DNA of 64,000 nucleotides, from positions 9,220 through 73,219 of the forward strand of contig CAYZWU010000026.1 in assembly GCA_964482235.1 (NCBI GenBank). Direction: 5' to 3'. Position 1 is the stretch's first letter, and the number at the start of each line of letters is the position of its first letter. Positions 45,796 through 55,598 of this stretch are shown here, piece after piece. The DNA is from CAYZWU01 sp964482235. Lineage in GTDB: Bacteria > Planctomycetota > B15-G4 > CAYZWU01. The notes under the pieces were generated by a model. That model was given only the letters and a program-made list of their open reading frames with translations, had not been told where the DNA came from and ran no database searches. The translations under genes and the position numbers were made by a program.

Positions 45796-46983
45796 ATGAA
45801 AACCAACGGTTCGATAGACAAGGTGGTCGATGCCTTCAAGAGACGTGATTTGAAGCTGGATTACTTTTCCAAGATCATCTCGCTCAACTCCGTGTCGGGT
45901 TGTCCCCACTCGTGCGCCATGTGCATTCTGGGCAACTCGAAGACAACGCCGGTCTCCAAGGATGTTCTGTCGAAGATCGAACCTTACTTCGACGACCTGG
46001 AGATCCTGGTCATCCAGGGAAACGGCGAACCCCTCCTCGGAGATCTCGAGTATTTCGTCAAGAAGTCCATCAAGCACGATTTCGTCCTGGACGTCACGAC
46101 CAGCGGCGTTCTGCTGTCCGAGGAAAAGGCCGATCTCCTCCTGGACAGCAGGCTCTGCATCCGGTTCTCGCTGAATGCGGCCCGCAAGGAGACCTACCGC
46201 AAGATCATGGGCTATGATCTGACCAAGACGAGGAAGAACATCGCCTACGTCATCGAGCAGAGCGTGAAGCGGAACCTGGACAACGACTTCTGGCTCAGCT
46301 ACATCGTGATGGAAGAGAACATCGACGAGATCCCGGACTTCCTGCAGCTGGCCAGCGATCACGGGATCCAGCGGGTTCGGTTCCTAAGGCTCTGGCCCAA
46401 CAGGGAGTCCTTCAGGGGCAACAACCTGCCCGCCAGGGATTTCGTCTTCAAGTATTCCGAGCAGCTGAACAAGGGAGTGCGGAAGCGCTTCTTCGACAGG
46501 CTTCCGCAATACAACGAGCTGGCCGCCAAGCTGGGAGTCGAGATCCAGCCCCTCGGACCCATGCAGAGCAACGGAGAGCAGATGAACCTCCTCTTCGAGT
46601 TCTTCAACAGGGCGACGAACCGGTATCTCGGCGCGAACTTCTTCCCCATGCGGAAGAGAAAAGGCATCTGCGTCTTTCCGTGGTTCGGCTGCCTCCCCGT
46701 CAAGATGAACGGCCTGATGCGGATGTGCTGCATGACCGAACACGATCTCGGCAATGTGAAGGAGACCGATCCGGGCGAGCTCTGGAACTCGGACAGGATG
46801 GTCGAGGTCAGGGAGACGTTCAGGAAAGGCTATTATCCCCGCGTCTGCGGTTACTGCAAGGGCAGAGGGCTGGATGAGTACCCGGCCAACTCCGCACTGT
46901 CCTATGACAACGTGGGGAAGAAATTCATCGAGGAACGCAAGGCGTTTCCGGAGCAGCCGCGGGAGATCGAGACCGCATCTTGA
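45796..46983 (+). CDS. radical SAM/SPASM-domain protein, possible sulfatase-maturase-like
   Basis: 395 residues from the ATG at 45796. The S-adenosylmethionine cluster motif is CPHSCAMC (Cys36, Cys40, Cys43), followed by the family sequence IQGNGEPLLG. A SPASM-like C-terminus carries extra Cys (ICVFPWFGCLP, RMCCM, RVCGYCKG) for auxiliary [4Fe-4S] clusters. Radical SAM/SPASM enzymes modify peptides or proteins; anaerobic sulfatase maturases convert Cys to formylglycine. The next gene, 16 bp on, encodes a Cys-type sulfatase, which suggests such a role, but no maturase-specific residue can be pointed to and other peptide modifications are possible. Confidence 0.72.
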   Translation: MKTNGSIDKVVDAFKRRDLKLDYFSKIISLNSVSGCPHSCAMCILGNSKTTPVSKDVLSKIEPYFDDLEILVIQGNGEPLLGDLEYFVKKSIKHDFVLDVTTSGVLLSEEKADLLLDSRLCIRFSLNAARKETYRKIMGYDLTKTRKNIAYVIEQSVKRNLDNDFWLSYIVMEENIDEIPDFLQLASDHGIQRVRFLRLWPNRESFRGNNLPARDFVFKYSEQLNKGVRKRFFDRLPQYNELAAKLGVEIQPLGPMQSNGEQMNLLFEFFNRATNRYLGANFFPMRKRKGICVFPWFGCLPVKMNGLMRMCCMTEHDLGNVKETDPGELWNSDRMVEVRETFRKGYYPRVCGYCKGRGLDEYPANSALSYDNVGKKFIEERKAFPEQPREIETAS

Positions 46984-46999
46984 CGCTGAAAGCTGTTAG

Positions 47000-49546
47000 A
47001 TGAAACGACGCGATTTTCTGAAGATCGTCTCGGGCAGCGCAGCTCTGGCTCCCTGGGCGGATGCTCTTGCCCTTTCCGCGTGCGTCGATGACGATCCGGC
47101 TCCTGAGCGCAGGCCGAACATCATCTTCTTCTTCATCGATGACATGGGGTGGCAGGATACCTCCGTCCCTTTCCATTCCGAAAGAACGAAGCTCAACGAC
47201 CGGTATCGCACGCCGAACATGGAGCGCCTGGCCAAGGAGGGGATGAAGTTCACCCAGGCCTATGCCTGCGCTGTCTGCTCGCCCTCGCGCATCAGCCTCA
47301 TGACAGGGATGAATGCGGCCCGCCACATGGTGACCAACTGGACGCTGCGCAAGGGGAAGCAGCCGGACCGGAAGCATCCGCGCGTTCGCGCCGCCGACTG
47401 GAACCTGAACGGCCTCAGTCCGTCGGGAGGCGTGGAGCGAACCGTTTGCGCCGTGACCCTCCCGATGCTTCTTCGCCAGGCCGGGTATCGCACGATCCAC
47501 TGCGGCAAGGCGCACTTCGGGGCCGATGGGACGCCGGGCGCCGATCCCTGCAACCTGGGCTTCGACAGGAACGTCGCCGGGCATGCCGCCGGCGGGCCGG
47601 GGAGCTATCACGGCACGCACGATTTCAGCGCCGCCTGGCGGAAGGGGGGCCGGATCTGGGATGTGCCGGGGCTCGAGAAGTACCATGGAAAAGAGATCAA
47701 CCTCACCGAGGCGCTGACCCGCGAGGCCGTGTCGGAGATCGAGCGGTCGCTGGACGAAAACGTTCCCTTCTATCTCTACATGTCGCACTATGCGATCCAC
47801 GCTCCCTGGGAGGAGGACGACCGCTTTCTCCAGCGGTACGTCGATGCCGGTCTCGAGGGGATGCCCGCCGTCTACGCCTCCATGATCGAGAGCATGGACA
47901 GGTCTCTCGGCGATCTGATGGCCTGCCTCGAAAGGCGCGGCGCCCTTGACGACACGATCGTCATCTTCATGAGCGACAACGGCCAGCCGAGCCAGGCGCC
48001 GCGAAACGAGCCGTTGCGCGGGCACAAGCTGACACCTTACGAAGGAGGCGTCCGGGTGCCGCTCCTGGTGCGGTGGCCCGGCGTCGTTAAGCCGGCGACG
48101 GTGTGCGAAGACCGCTACGTGATCATCGAGGACATCTTTCCCACGATCCTGGAGATGGCCGGCGTGCGCGAGCTCAGGCTGCGCGGCGGCACGATAGACG
48201 GCGTCAGCTTCGTGCCGCTCCTTCGCGAGGAGCCGGGATATCCCGAAAAACGTCCCGTCTTCTGGCACTATCCCAACACCTACGATCAGCCGCCTTACAG
48301 TGCCGTGCGACAGGGGCGCTGGAAGCTGATCCATCACCATGCGACGCGCAAGCTGGAGCTCTTCGATCTCGAGGCCGATATCGGCGAGGAGCACGACCTC
48401 TCTCACCTCCGATGCGGCAAGGCTTCGGAACTGGCCGGGATACTCTCGGATTTCCTCCGCGAGACCGGTGCCGGCATGACCGTCGATCTTTCCACCGGGA
48501 AGCCCGTCGAGTATCCGGACCAGGTTATGGTGCGGAATCCCCACGGCATCACGGGCGCCGATGTCCCCGTATCGACGATCGCGGCGAGCCTGGTTTTCTG
48601 CGGCAAGGCGATCTCGGAACCGGACTGGACGCTCTGGGGCGCCGCCCCGATCGAAGGTCCTGACGGAAAGACACACCTTTTTGCCGCGCGATGGCCGGAG
48701 AAGAACGTCGATCCGGCCTGGCGTCGCTCGAGCGAGATCGCCCACTACGTGGCCGAACGGCCGGAGGGGCCGTTCATCTTCAAGGAGACGGTTCTCGAAG
48801 GGACGGGGCGGCGGGGTGAATGGGACGCCTTCGCCCCGAGCAATCCCGAGATCAGGAGATTCGGCGAGACCTACGCGCTGGTCTACATCGCCAACAGCGA
48901 CTATCGCCAGCCGCCTCATCCCCTGAACCAGAGCATCGGCATGGTCGTGTCGCGATCTCTCGACGGGCCGTGGCGCAAGGTGGGGGAGAACGGGCAGATT
49001 CTCGATGCCAGCGCCGAACCGTCGCACTGGACGCACGGCAGGCAGGTGGTCAACCCGGCGCTCATCCGGCACAACGGGAAGTACCTGCTCTACTTCAAGT
49101 CGCGCTTCGGGAAGGGAACGGGGTACGGCATCGCCGCGAGCGACAGGCTCGAGGGCCCCTACGTGATGCAGGAGAGGCCTGTGACGACGGAGGGTGTCTT
49201 CATCGAGGACGCGACCGTTTTCTCCTGGCAGGGCAGGATCTGCCTCCTGACAACGGACAACCACGGCAAGGTGACCGGCATCCGGGGCGGCGGAGCCCTC
49301 TGGTATTCCGATGACGGCCTGCGGTTCGATCCCGCGGAAACCGAGCTCGGCTACGATCGGCTGCCACGCTACCTGCCCCTCTACCGCAAGTCCCGTGTGA
49401 AGAGGATCTACGGCGGCGATCCGAAGCTCGAGAGGCCGAAGATCCTGATGCGCTCGGGCGAGCCGGCATACCTCTACGCCCCCTCGGGCTGGAACGTGAC
49501 CGGAGGGCAGCGCACCGAGACGTACGTGTTCAGGATCGATCGATAG
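47000..49546 (+). CDS. Tat-exported sulfatase fused to a GH43-like propeller
   Basis: 848 residues. The N-terminus MKRRDFLKIVSGSAALA has a twin-arginine motif, and LSAC (25-28) could be a lipobox. The sulfatase domain (about 38-480) has the metal-binding IDDMG, the formylglycine motif Cys93-Ser-Pro-Ser-Arg97 and the second metal segment MSDNGQPSQ. Residues ~540-848 form a separate five-bladed-propeller-like domain (SSEIAHYVAERPEGPF, NPALIRHNGKYLLYFKSRFG, IASDRLEGPY) in the style of GH43/GH117 hydrolases. The combination suggests desulfation and cleavage of a sulfated polysaccharide by one polypeptide. Cys-type sulfatases need maturation; the adjacent radical SAM gene could supply it. Confidence 0.85.
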   Translation: MKRRDFLKIVSGSAALAPWADALALSACVDDDPAPERRPNIIFFFIDDMGWQDTSVPFHSERTKLNDRYRTPNMERLAKEGMKFTQAYACAVCSPSRISLMTGMNAARHMVTNWTLRKGKQPDRKHPRVRAADWNLNGLSPSGGVERTVCAVTLPMLLRQAGYRTIHCGKAHFGADGTPGADPCNLGFDRNVAGHAAGGPGSYHGTHDFSAAWRKGGRIWDVPGLEKYHGKEINLTEALTREAVSEIERSLDENVPFYLYMSHYAIHAPWEEDDRFLQRYVDAGLEGMPAVYASMIESMDRSLGDLMACLERRGALDDTIVIFMSDNGQPSQAPRNEPLRGHKLTPYEGGVRVPLLVRWPGVVKPATVCEDRYVIIEDIFPTILEMAGVRELRLRGGTIDGVSFVPLLREEPGYPEKRPVFWHYPNTYDQPPYSAVRQGRWKLIHHHATRKLELFDLEADIGEEHDLSHLRCGKASELAGILSDFLRETGAGMTVDLSTGKPVEYPDQVMVRNPHGITGADVPVSTIAASLVFCGKAISEPDWTLWGAAPIEGPDGKTHLFAARWPEKNVDPAWRRSSEIAHYVAERPEGPFIFKETVLEGTGRRGEWDAFAPSNPEIRRFGETYALVYIANSDYRQPPHPLNQSIGMVVSRSLDGPWRKVGENGQILDASAEPSHWTHGRQVVNPALIRHNGKYLLYFKSRFGKGTGYGIAASDRLEGPYVMQERPVTTEGVFIEDATVFSWQGRICLLTTDNHGKVTGIRGGGALWYSDDGLRFDPAETELGYDRLPRYLPLYRKSRVKRIYGGDPKLERPKILMRSGEPAYLYAPSGWNVTGGQRTETYVFRIDR

Positions 49547-49583
49547 AGATGCGTCATTTTTCCCCTGCACTCAGAGGTGGCTC

Positions 49584-51836
49584 ATGAAATGCCTCAACCT
49601 GGTTTTAGGTGTGATTCTCCTCGCCTCTCCCGGCCTCTTCCCGGCGACGCTGAAGGAGATGTACGATGGCGCTCCGGCAGGATCCGGGTATGACAGGCAT
49701 GTCCGGCTGGAGACCGGCGTCATCTACCGGGGCGGGCTCTTCATCGGCAAGACGCTGAACCTCATCAACGGCCAGTTCGAAGGCGATGATGGGAAAGACG
49801 TGTGGATCGAGGGCAGGGGGGCGATCCTCGATCTCGAGGGAGGGGAGATCTGCATCTCCTACTGCAACAGCAAGCTCGACATCGAGGACTGCGTCATCAT
49901 CAACGGGAACATCCGATACCGGGGCATCGACGACTATTTTCTGACCGCTCTGCCCACGGGATCCGTCAGGCACGTCACCTTCTACGAGCCGCACGATTAT
50001 GCTGTGCGGATCTACGGCTGCAGCCAGAACATCGTCGTCGAGCGTAACATCTTCGTCGATACCCAGGACACGGGTCCTGATTACATCTATGCCACAGGTT
50101 ATTCCAGCGCCTATCTGCCCACGGGCCACAGTGTTTCTTTTTCCGGGATGATGTTCCCCTATCCCTCGATCAAGGAGAACTGGTCGTATTTTTCCGATCC
50201 TGCGGCGAACAGCGATCCGATGAGGCACTTCAGCCTTCTCTGCGAGTACGGCTGAACCGATCCTGCCATATGGCATGGAGCCCAGGGGGCTCCCTACTAC
50301 AACATCGTCGGCATCGATCCGGAACTGAGCGATCCGGAGAACGGATTGTATTACCTGAAGCCCGGCTCTCCGGCTGCAGGCTATGGATGCCAGACCTTCT
50401 CCAAGAACGGGAAGGGCGGGGCGAGAAACGAGGGAAGCACACCTTCCTGCGAATCCTCTCCGAGGAGCGGAACCGAGAGGCGGGACGAGATCGAGGTCTC
50501 GGGCCCGATAACGGTGGATACAGTCTGGTCAGCCGACACGGTGAAGGTGATCGGCGACGTCACGGTGGTCGACGGCGTGACCCTGACGATCGAGCCGGGT
50601 GTTCTCGTGGAGTTCCAGGATTTCTACAGACTCTCCATTCTTGGCCGGTTGATCGCCGTCGGAACACCTGCCGACAGGATCGTCTTCACCACCGACGAAC
50701 CTCATCTGTTCGTCGTGGACCGGTCGCTGACCGGATGCTGGAACGGGATCCGGTTCCTCGACACGCTGGAGACGAACGGCGAGTCGCGCCTCGAGCAGTG
50801 CATCATCGAGTACGGCAAGGCGATTGGAGGCGGCTCGGGTCTCTATCCCTACGGCGGCGGCGCGATCTCGATCTACAACTTTTCCAGGCTGGTCGTCGCC
50901 AGCTGCATCGTGCGCAGCAACGTGGCCGATTACGGGGGGGGCTTCTTCCTTTATCAGAACGCCTGTCCCCGGATCATCGGCAACCTGATCGTAGACAATC
51001 ATGCCCTCGAAAACGCCAGCGTCGCCTACTGCGGCTACTCCTATCCGAGCTTCGTGAACAACACGATGGTGAACAACACGATTCACAACAGCCAGAATCC
51101 CTACATCGAGTCAGGCGCCGTCGTGAGCATGATGGGAAAGCCCCTCTTCCTGAACAACATCGTGTATGGCAACGATCCCGAGTTCGTCTACTCCCACGTC
51201 CAGCTCTGGGAGAACAAGGAGTATTACACCCGCTGCAACGACATCGAGGGCTATGCCGATGGGGGGCTCAACATCGATGCCGATCCCCTTTTCCTCTCCT
51301 TTCCCGGACCGCCTGTCGACTATCGCCTGCGCTCCCGATCACCCTGCATCAACCGCGGCGATAACGACGGGGCCTGGCTTGTCGATCTCGACGGCAATCC
51401 GCGTCCGACCATGGGGGCTGTCGAGATGGGAGCCTACGAGTTCACGGAAGTCCATCTCCTGGAAAGCGATCTCTTCTCCGTTCCCGCATCGGGGGGCACG
51501 ATCCACTTCACCCTGGACGGCGGGGCCCAGTCGGCCGGACGTGGCTACTACATGCTCGGCAGCACGAGCGGGACCGTTCCGGGAACGCCTCTTCCCGGAT
51601 CGGCGGCCCGGGTGCCTCTCAACGTGGATCCCTTAACGAACCGGATCATCGGATTCTACGGCACACCGTTTTTCGAGGATTTTACCGGTATGCTGGATCA
51701 ATCCGGTACGGCCGCAGCCACGATGAACATGCCTCCCCAGCCCGGGGCTGCCGGCATGACCATGTCCTTTGTCTCCCTGCTGATTCAACCGATCGATCTG
51801 GTCTCGAATCCCCTGTCTATCGCCATCGTTCCCTGA
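49584..51836 (+). CDS. secreted beta-helix protein interrupted by an in-frame UGA
   Basis: One open frame of 751 codons is broken only by TGA at 50253-50255. Upstream are a signal peptide (MKCLNLVLGVILLASPGLFPATL) and beta-helix rungs (IRYRGIDDYF, HDYAVRIYGCSQNIVVERNIF). Downstream the frame continues without a gap through YYNIVGIDPELSD, helix rungs (YGGGAISIYNFSRLVVAS) and a C-terminal tail like those of the proteins at 16332 and 27025. The fragment from 50346 has no signal or ribosome-binding site of its own. The codon could be a mutated Trp (TGG to TGA), a sequencing error, or selenocysteine. A SECIS-like hairpin begins 21 nt after it. Function unknown; a lyase or adhesin is likely. Confidence 0.6.
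50277..50293 (+). promoter_or_regulatory. hairpin downstream of the interrupting UGA
   Basis: GGAGCCC and GGGCTCC form a perfect 7-bp stem with an AGG loop, beginning 21 nt after the TGA. Spacing, stem length and loop resemble the two SECIS-like hairpins of the bam-like genes. It may be chance in GC-rich DNA. Confidence 0.35.
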
Positions 51837-51879
51837 TTGCTTGTCTCGATGATATAGGTATTCCTGATGACAGGGGAAC

Positions 51880-51912
51880 AAAAATGAGAGACAGGTGATG
51901 CACCTGTCTCTC
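51880..51912 (-). terminator. intrinsic terminator of the transglutaminase-like gene
   Basis: On the minus strand a perfect 12-bp stem with a 3-nt CAT loop (arms 51912-51901 and 51897-51886) is followed by ATTTTTG. It lies 61 bp after the stop of the gene at 51973-54237. Confidence 0.8.
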
Positions 51913-51972
51913 GTCAAGCGGTCCTGTATTCTCTGTTATGCGGATCGAAGGGGCGCCTTGCACCCCTCGGCG

Positions 51973-54237
51973 TCACTTCACGGTGACCGTCACCTTGTCG
52001 AAGTGCTTTCCTTCCGGCTTGTTGTTCAGCCTGTCCACACCGAAGTAGAAGATGTAGTCGCCCGGCGTCATCCAGGAGGTATCCACGATGACCAGGTTGT
52101 CGACGGGGAACAGGTCCCCATCGTGGCGCCGGTGAATGCCTTCCTGCCACGTGTTGTCAGGCATCTTCGAGAACCAGCCGTTCGGCGTGTCGGCCGTGAT
52201 CCACCAGTCCCGCGGTCCGGGGACGAGCGGCGAAGGATCGAGGGAGAGCCTCACTCGCAGCTTGTCGCCCTGATCCATGGTAAGGTGCCGGTCATGCCCG
52301 TTGGCCTTCAGATCGCACACTTCAGGCTCCACTGGGGGGAGGATCGGTGTGAGATCGAATTCGATGTAGAGCCAGCGGTTGACGGCAGGAACGTCGGGGT
52401 GGGAGAACGATTCCACCCATGTCCGTGTCACGCAGCCGGGCTGGTTTGTCCACCAGGCATACTCATCCATGTCGAGCACCACGTCGGTCTCCACGGGGAG
52501 CGGGAACCGGGCGACAACGCTACGCTGATCCTCCATGTTGCGAAGGTCGAGCGTGAAGTCGGAATAGTGGATCGTGTAATGCGGTCCGGGAGGCTGAGGC
52601 GGCGGCTCCGGAGCATGGCCCGTCCGGGAGAAGTGCTGGAGGTCGTCAAGAGCCTTGTTCAGACCGGGCTGGCTGTCGGCGTAGCGGGCGCTCCAGGGAT
52701 GGACCTCTCGCCAGAGCGATCGGTGTTCGGTGAACCATCCCGAATGGACCCAGGCTCCGCTGTCAACTGGGAATCCGACGATGCTGGAGTCGGGGGTCGA
52801 GGCATAGCCGTGCCAGAGATCGCCGCTCTTCTTGTAAGCGGTGCGGCCGGCATGGCTGCTCATGGTCGCCCACCGACCTTTCACGCCGGGAACCTGAACC
52901 CAGAACTGGGTGCCGTAGGGCTGGATCGGCCGGGCGGGAATGTCGAGGGCGCGGAGCAGGGCCGTCGCGAGCCTTCCATGCTCGATGCAGATGCCGCGCT
53001 GCTGCTCGATCATCTCGGAAGGCTTGTAGAGCCAGTCGGCGAAGTTGTGCCCGAAGCTCCATCCCTCTCCTGAGATGGTCTGCCAGGCTCCCGACGTCAC
53101 ATCGGTGTAGCCTTCCGAGCCGTAGACGCCATCCCACTCGATGTGGCGCGCGATCCAGAGGTAGACAGCGTGGCTCACGGCCAGGGTGTTCTTCCGGTCG
53201 GCCGGATCGACGGAGTCGAGGATCCCGGCCGCCGTCTGCTGCACCAGTGGGTGGTCACAGTCGATAAAGGGGTGCGGTTTCAGATAAGGATCGGTCTCGG
53301 GTGGATAGTGATCCGGTGCGATCAGCGCCAGGGGATCCACCTTGACGGGCGGCACATCGCCGTGCCAGGCCAGGCGGCCGCACTTGATGCGCAGCTCGTT
53401 CTCCGCGAGCCTGGGCCCGGGCCGGAGCACGAAGTCCCTTCGAGCGGGCTTGTCGGGATCGACGGCCACGTTGCCGGCGGCATCGCTCCGAAAATCATTC
53501 TTCTTCGCGATGAGCACGTAGCGCGGCGATTCCACCGGGAGGCCGTCGATGCGGTAACGCCCATCCTTGTCCGTGATCGCCTCGAGCGTCGTGCCGACGA
53601 CCTTCACGCGGGCTCCTTCCACGGGAGCGACGCCGTTCACCACCGTTCCTTCCACGCTTCCGAGCGGCGTCCGGCCGAAGAAGAGGTCATCGAACCAGGC
53701 GCGGCCCTCTCCCTTCGACTTGAGGTTGATCTCCGCGGAAACGGCATCGGGAGGGGCGCGGAACTTCTTCTCGTGGGGGATGTCGAAAAGCCAGTCGATC
53801 GTGCCGTGATGTTCCAGCAGATGCTCCTTGACCAGGTGCTTGCCGGCAGCATCGAGGAACAGGACCTCGAGGGTGCAGAAGGCGTCGGCTTTCACCCGGC
53901 GGAGCTTCACGTACCCGGAAAAGGTGTAGAGCTCGCCGGCCTTGACGGGAACGGTCTGCCGCCACATGGCAGGGCCGTCGGATCTGTTCAGGATCGCGAC
54001 GCTGCGCGAGCCGGAGTTGGAGACCTGGTGATCCCAGATGAAGTTGACGTTGGCAGACGGTCCGGAATGGGTTGTCCAGTGCTTCGGCTGCGATCCTCCC
54101 TTCTCGAATCCGGAGTTCTTCAGGACATTGGAATGCCCCGAATCACCGTTCAGATGCTCCAGACCGAGCAGCTCTGTTGAAGGAAGGGACAGAAACAGCA
54201 TCAGAACGAATGCCGCGGTGATGAAAGGCCTTTTCAT
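51973..54237 (-). CDS. secreted transglutaminase-like protein with carbohydrate-binding-like and Ig-like domains
   Basis: About 754 residues from the ATG at 54237, with GAGGAG 7 nt upstream; an upstream start at 54252 overlaps that site. Signal peptide MKRPFITAAFVLMLFLSLPS. A jelly-roll domain like those of carbohydrate-binding modules (about 40-190: NSGFEKGGSQPKHW, RSVAILNRSDGPAMWRQTV) comes first, then one carboxypeptidase-regulatory-like domain (GSVEGTVVNGVAPVEGARV...DKDGRYRIDGLP). The transglutaminase-like region follows, with candidate Cys in QRGICIEHGRLATALLRALDIPARPIQP; the His and Asp partners are less clear than in the 10708 protein. A C-terminal beta domain ends the protein. Exported; substrate unknown. 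A clear terminator follows. Confidence 0.7.
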   Translation of the reverse strand: MKRPFITAAFVLMLFLSLPSTELLGLEHLNGDSGHSNVLKNSGFEKGGSQPKHWTTHSGPSANVNFIWDHQVSNSGSRSVAILNRSDGPAMWRQTVPVKAGELYTFSGYVKLRRVKADAFCTLEVLFLDAAGKHLVKEHLLEHHGTIDWLFDIPHEKKFRAPPDAVSAEINLKSKGEGRAWFDDLFFGRTPLGSVEGTVVNGVAPVEGARVKVVGTTLEAITDKDGRYRIDGLPVESPRYVLIAKKNDFRSDAAGNVAVDPDKPARRDFVLRPGPRLAENELRIKCGRLAWHGDVPPVKVDPLALIAPDHYPPETDPYLKPHPFIDCDHPLVQQTAAGILDSVDPADRKNTLAVSHAVYLWIARHIEWDGVYGSEGYTDVTSGAWQTISGEGWSFGHNFADWLYKPSEMIEQQRGICIEHGRLATALLRALDIPARPIQPYGTQFWVQVPGVKGRWATMSSHAGRTAYKKSGDLWHGYASTPDSSIVGFPVDSGAWVHSGWFTEHRSLWREVHPWSARYADSQPGLNKALDDLQHFSRTGHAPEPPPQPPGPHYTIHYSDFTLDLRNMEDQRSVVARFPLPVETDVVLDMDEYAWWTNQPGCVTRTWVESFSHPDVPAVNRWLYIEFDLTPILPPVEPEVCDLKANGHDRHLTMDQGDKLRVRLSLDPSPLVPGPRDWWITADTPNGWFSKMPDNTWQEGIHRRHDGDLFPVDNLVIVDTSWMTPGDYIFYFGVDRLNNKPEGKHFDKVTVTVK

Positions 54238-54515
54238 TTCAAATCTCCTCATTCGGTTTCACGGATTGACATCCTCTATCAACCGCGACGCCGGGGCGAT
54301 GTTTCGCCCTTTTCGGAAAAAGAAACCGATTGGCGAACGGGAATCTTGACAGGGGGCGGGCCGCGCAGCGGGGAATTGAATCGTTGCAGCCGACGACTCG
54401 CCGGTATAATGGGCCGACTTCGAGTTCAACGCGGGAGATCTTCTCGATTCCCTGTTCTCCAGCCGGGGGCAACGGGAAGGCTTCGCTCGGTTTTTCTTCT
54501 GTTCGGGAGATCGGC

Positions 54516-55595
54516 ATGTTCCAACCAACCTCAATCAAGACTTCTTCCTGCTTGTTTCTCGTCATGGCGTCTCTTCTGACCTTCGGCTGTGCTACACAGA
54601 AGGAGGATGCAGCGGGCGGCGTTTCCCTGAAGACTCCCCGGATCGCCATCGATCTGCCCGAGGAATACAACACCCCCGACGGCATGGCCCTCGATGCAAC
54701 GGGCGATATCATCCTGTCGTGCCCGAATTTCAACAACGACAGCCATCCGGCCAGGATCCTGAGGATCGACCGGAACGATCGGATCAGCGAGGTGATCACC
54801 CTACCCGCTCATCGGGAGACGGGGAAGGTCGGTCCTCTCGGCGTGGCCGTGGGGCCTGACGGGCATCTCTACGTGGCGGACAACCAGTCGGGCTTCACCG
54901 AAAAACCGAGCTCGCGCCTTCTCCGCGTCGTGATGAAAGGTAAGACGGCCGTGCGGTGCGAGGTGCTCGTCGAGGGATTCGTTCAGTCGAACGCGGTATC
55001 GTGCCACGACGGCTGTGTCTACGTGACGGAAACAAAGCTCCTTCCCGATGCCACCCCCCTGGTCAGCGGCGTCTACCGGTTCACGAGCGAGGAGCTGAAC
55101 AGCGGATCTCCCATCCGCCTCAAGCCCGGAGGAGACGATCCCCATCTCATCACCACCGTGGAGACGCACAATAGCGAGTGGCGCGTGGGGGCCAACGGCA
55201 TGGGCTTTGACGACGCCGGCAACCTCTTCTTCTGCAACTTCGGCGATGCGGAGATCATCAAGGTCGTGCTCGACGAAAACGGAAAGGTCGTTTCCCAGAC
55301 CGTCTTCGCCTCGGGGCAGGGCATGAGGAGCACGGACGGAATCAAGTTCCACCCCGTGACGGGCGACATCTACGTGGCTGATTTTGTCGGCAATGCCGTG
55401 CATTGCGTCGACGGTCGAACCGGCAAGGTCACGACCCTGGCTTCCAACGGCCTCACCGACGGAGCCGGCGGAGCTCTCGACCGCCCCTCGGAAGTCTGCC
55501 TCCGCGGAGGACGGCTCTACATCGCGAACATCGATCTTCCCTACGGCGGAAACGAGTACGACACGCCGCGCACGATCTCGGTCATCGATATCTAG
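54516..55595 (+). CDS. SMP-30-like propeller lipoprotein
   Basis: 359 residues from the ATG at 54516, with GGAG 7 nt upstream; the frame is open to 54330 but that extension is implausible. The N-terminus MFQPTSIKTSSCLFLVMASLLTFGC ends in a lipobox (TFGC), predicting a lipid-anchored exported protein. A six-bladed propeller of the SMP-30/gluconolactonase type follows (PDGMALDATGDIILSC, VGPDGHLYVADN, RVGANGMGFDDAGNLFFC, HPVTGDIYVADFVGNAVHC). The substrate is unknown. A large inverted repeat starts 4 nt after the stop. Confidence 0.75.
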   Translation: MFQPTSIKTSSCLFLVMASLLTFGCATQKEDAAGGVSLKTPRIAIDLPEEYNTPDGMALDATGDIILSCPNFNNDSHPARILRIDRNDRISEVITLPAHRETGKVGPLGVAVGPDGHLYVADNQSGFTEKPSSRLLRVVMKGKTAVRCEVLVEGFVQSNAVSCHDGCVYVTETKLLPDATPLVSGVYRFTSEELNSGSPIRLKPGGDDPHLITTVETHNSEWRVGANGMGFDDAGNLFFCNFGDAEIIKVVLDENGKVVSQTVFASGQGMRSTDGIKFHPVTGDIYVADFVGNAVHCVDGRTGKVTTLASNGLTDGAGGALDRPSEVCLRGGRLYIANIDLPYGGNEYDTPRTISVIDI

Positions 55596-55598
55596 TAC

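Noticed and set aside
45378..45839. Minus-strand frame of 153 codons in the gene-poor region
   Set aside because: No ribosome-binding site or recognisable domain; it overlaps the start of the radical SAM gene. Could be part of a decayed gene, but nothing supports it.
46925..49570. Minus-strand frame of 881 codons opposite the sulfatase gene
   Set aside because: Antisense to a well-supported sulfatase; no recognisable motif.
32123..50255. Reading all UGA codons as Trp or Gly (alternative genetic code)
   Set aside because: UGA ends many well-defined genes here, including the bamF-like and bamH-like genes, so it is a normal stop codon except at the specific sites discussed.
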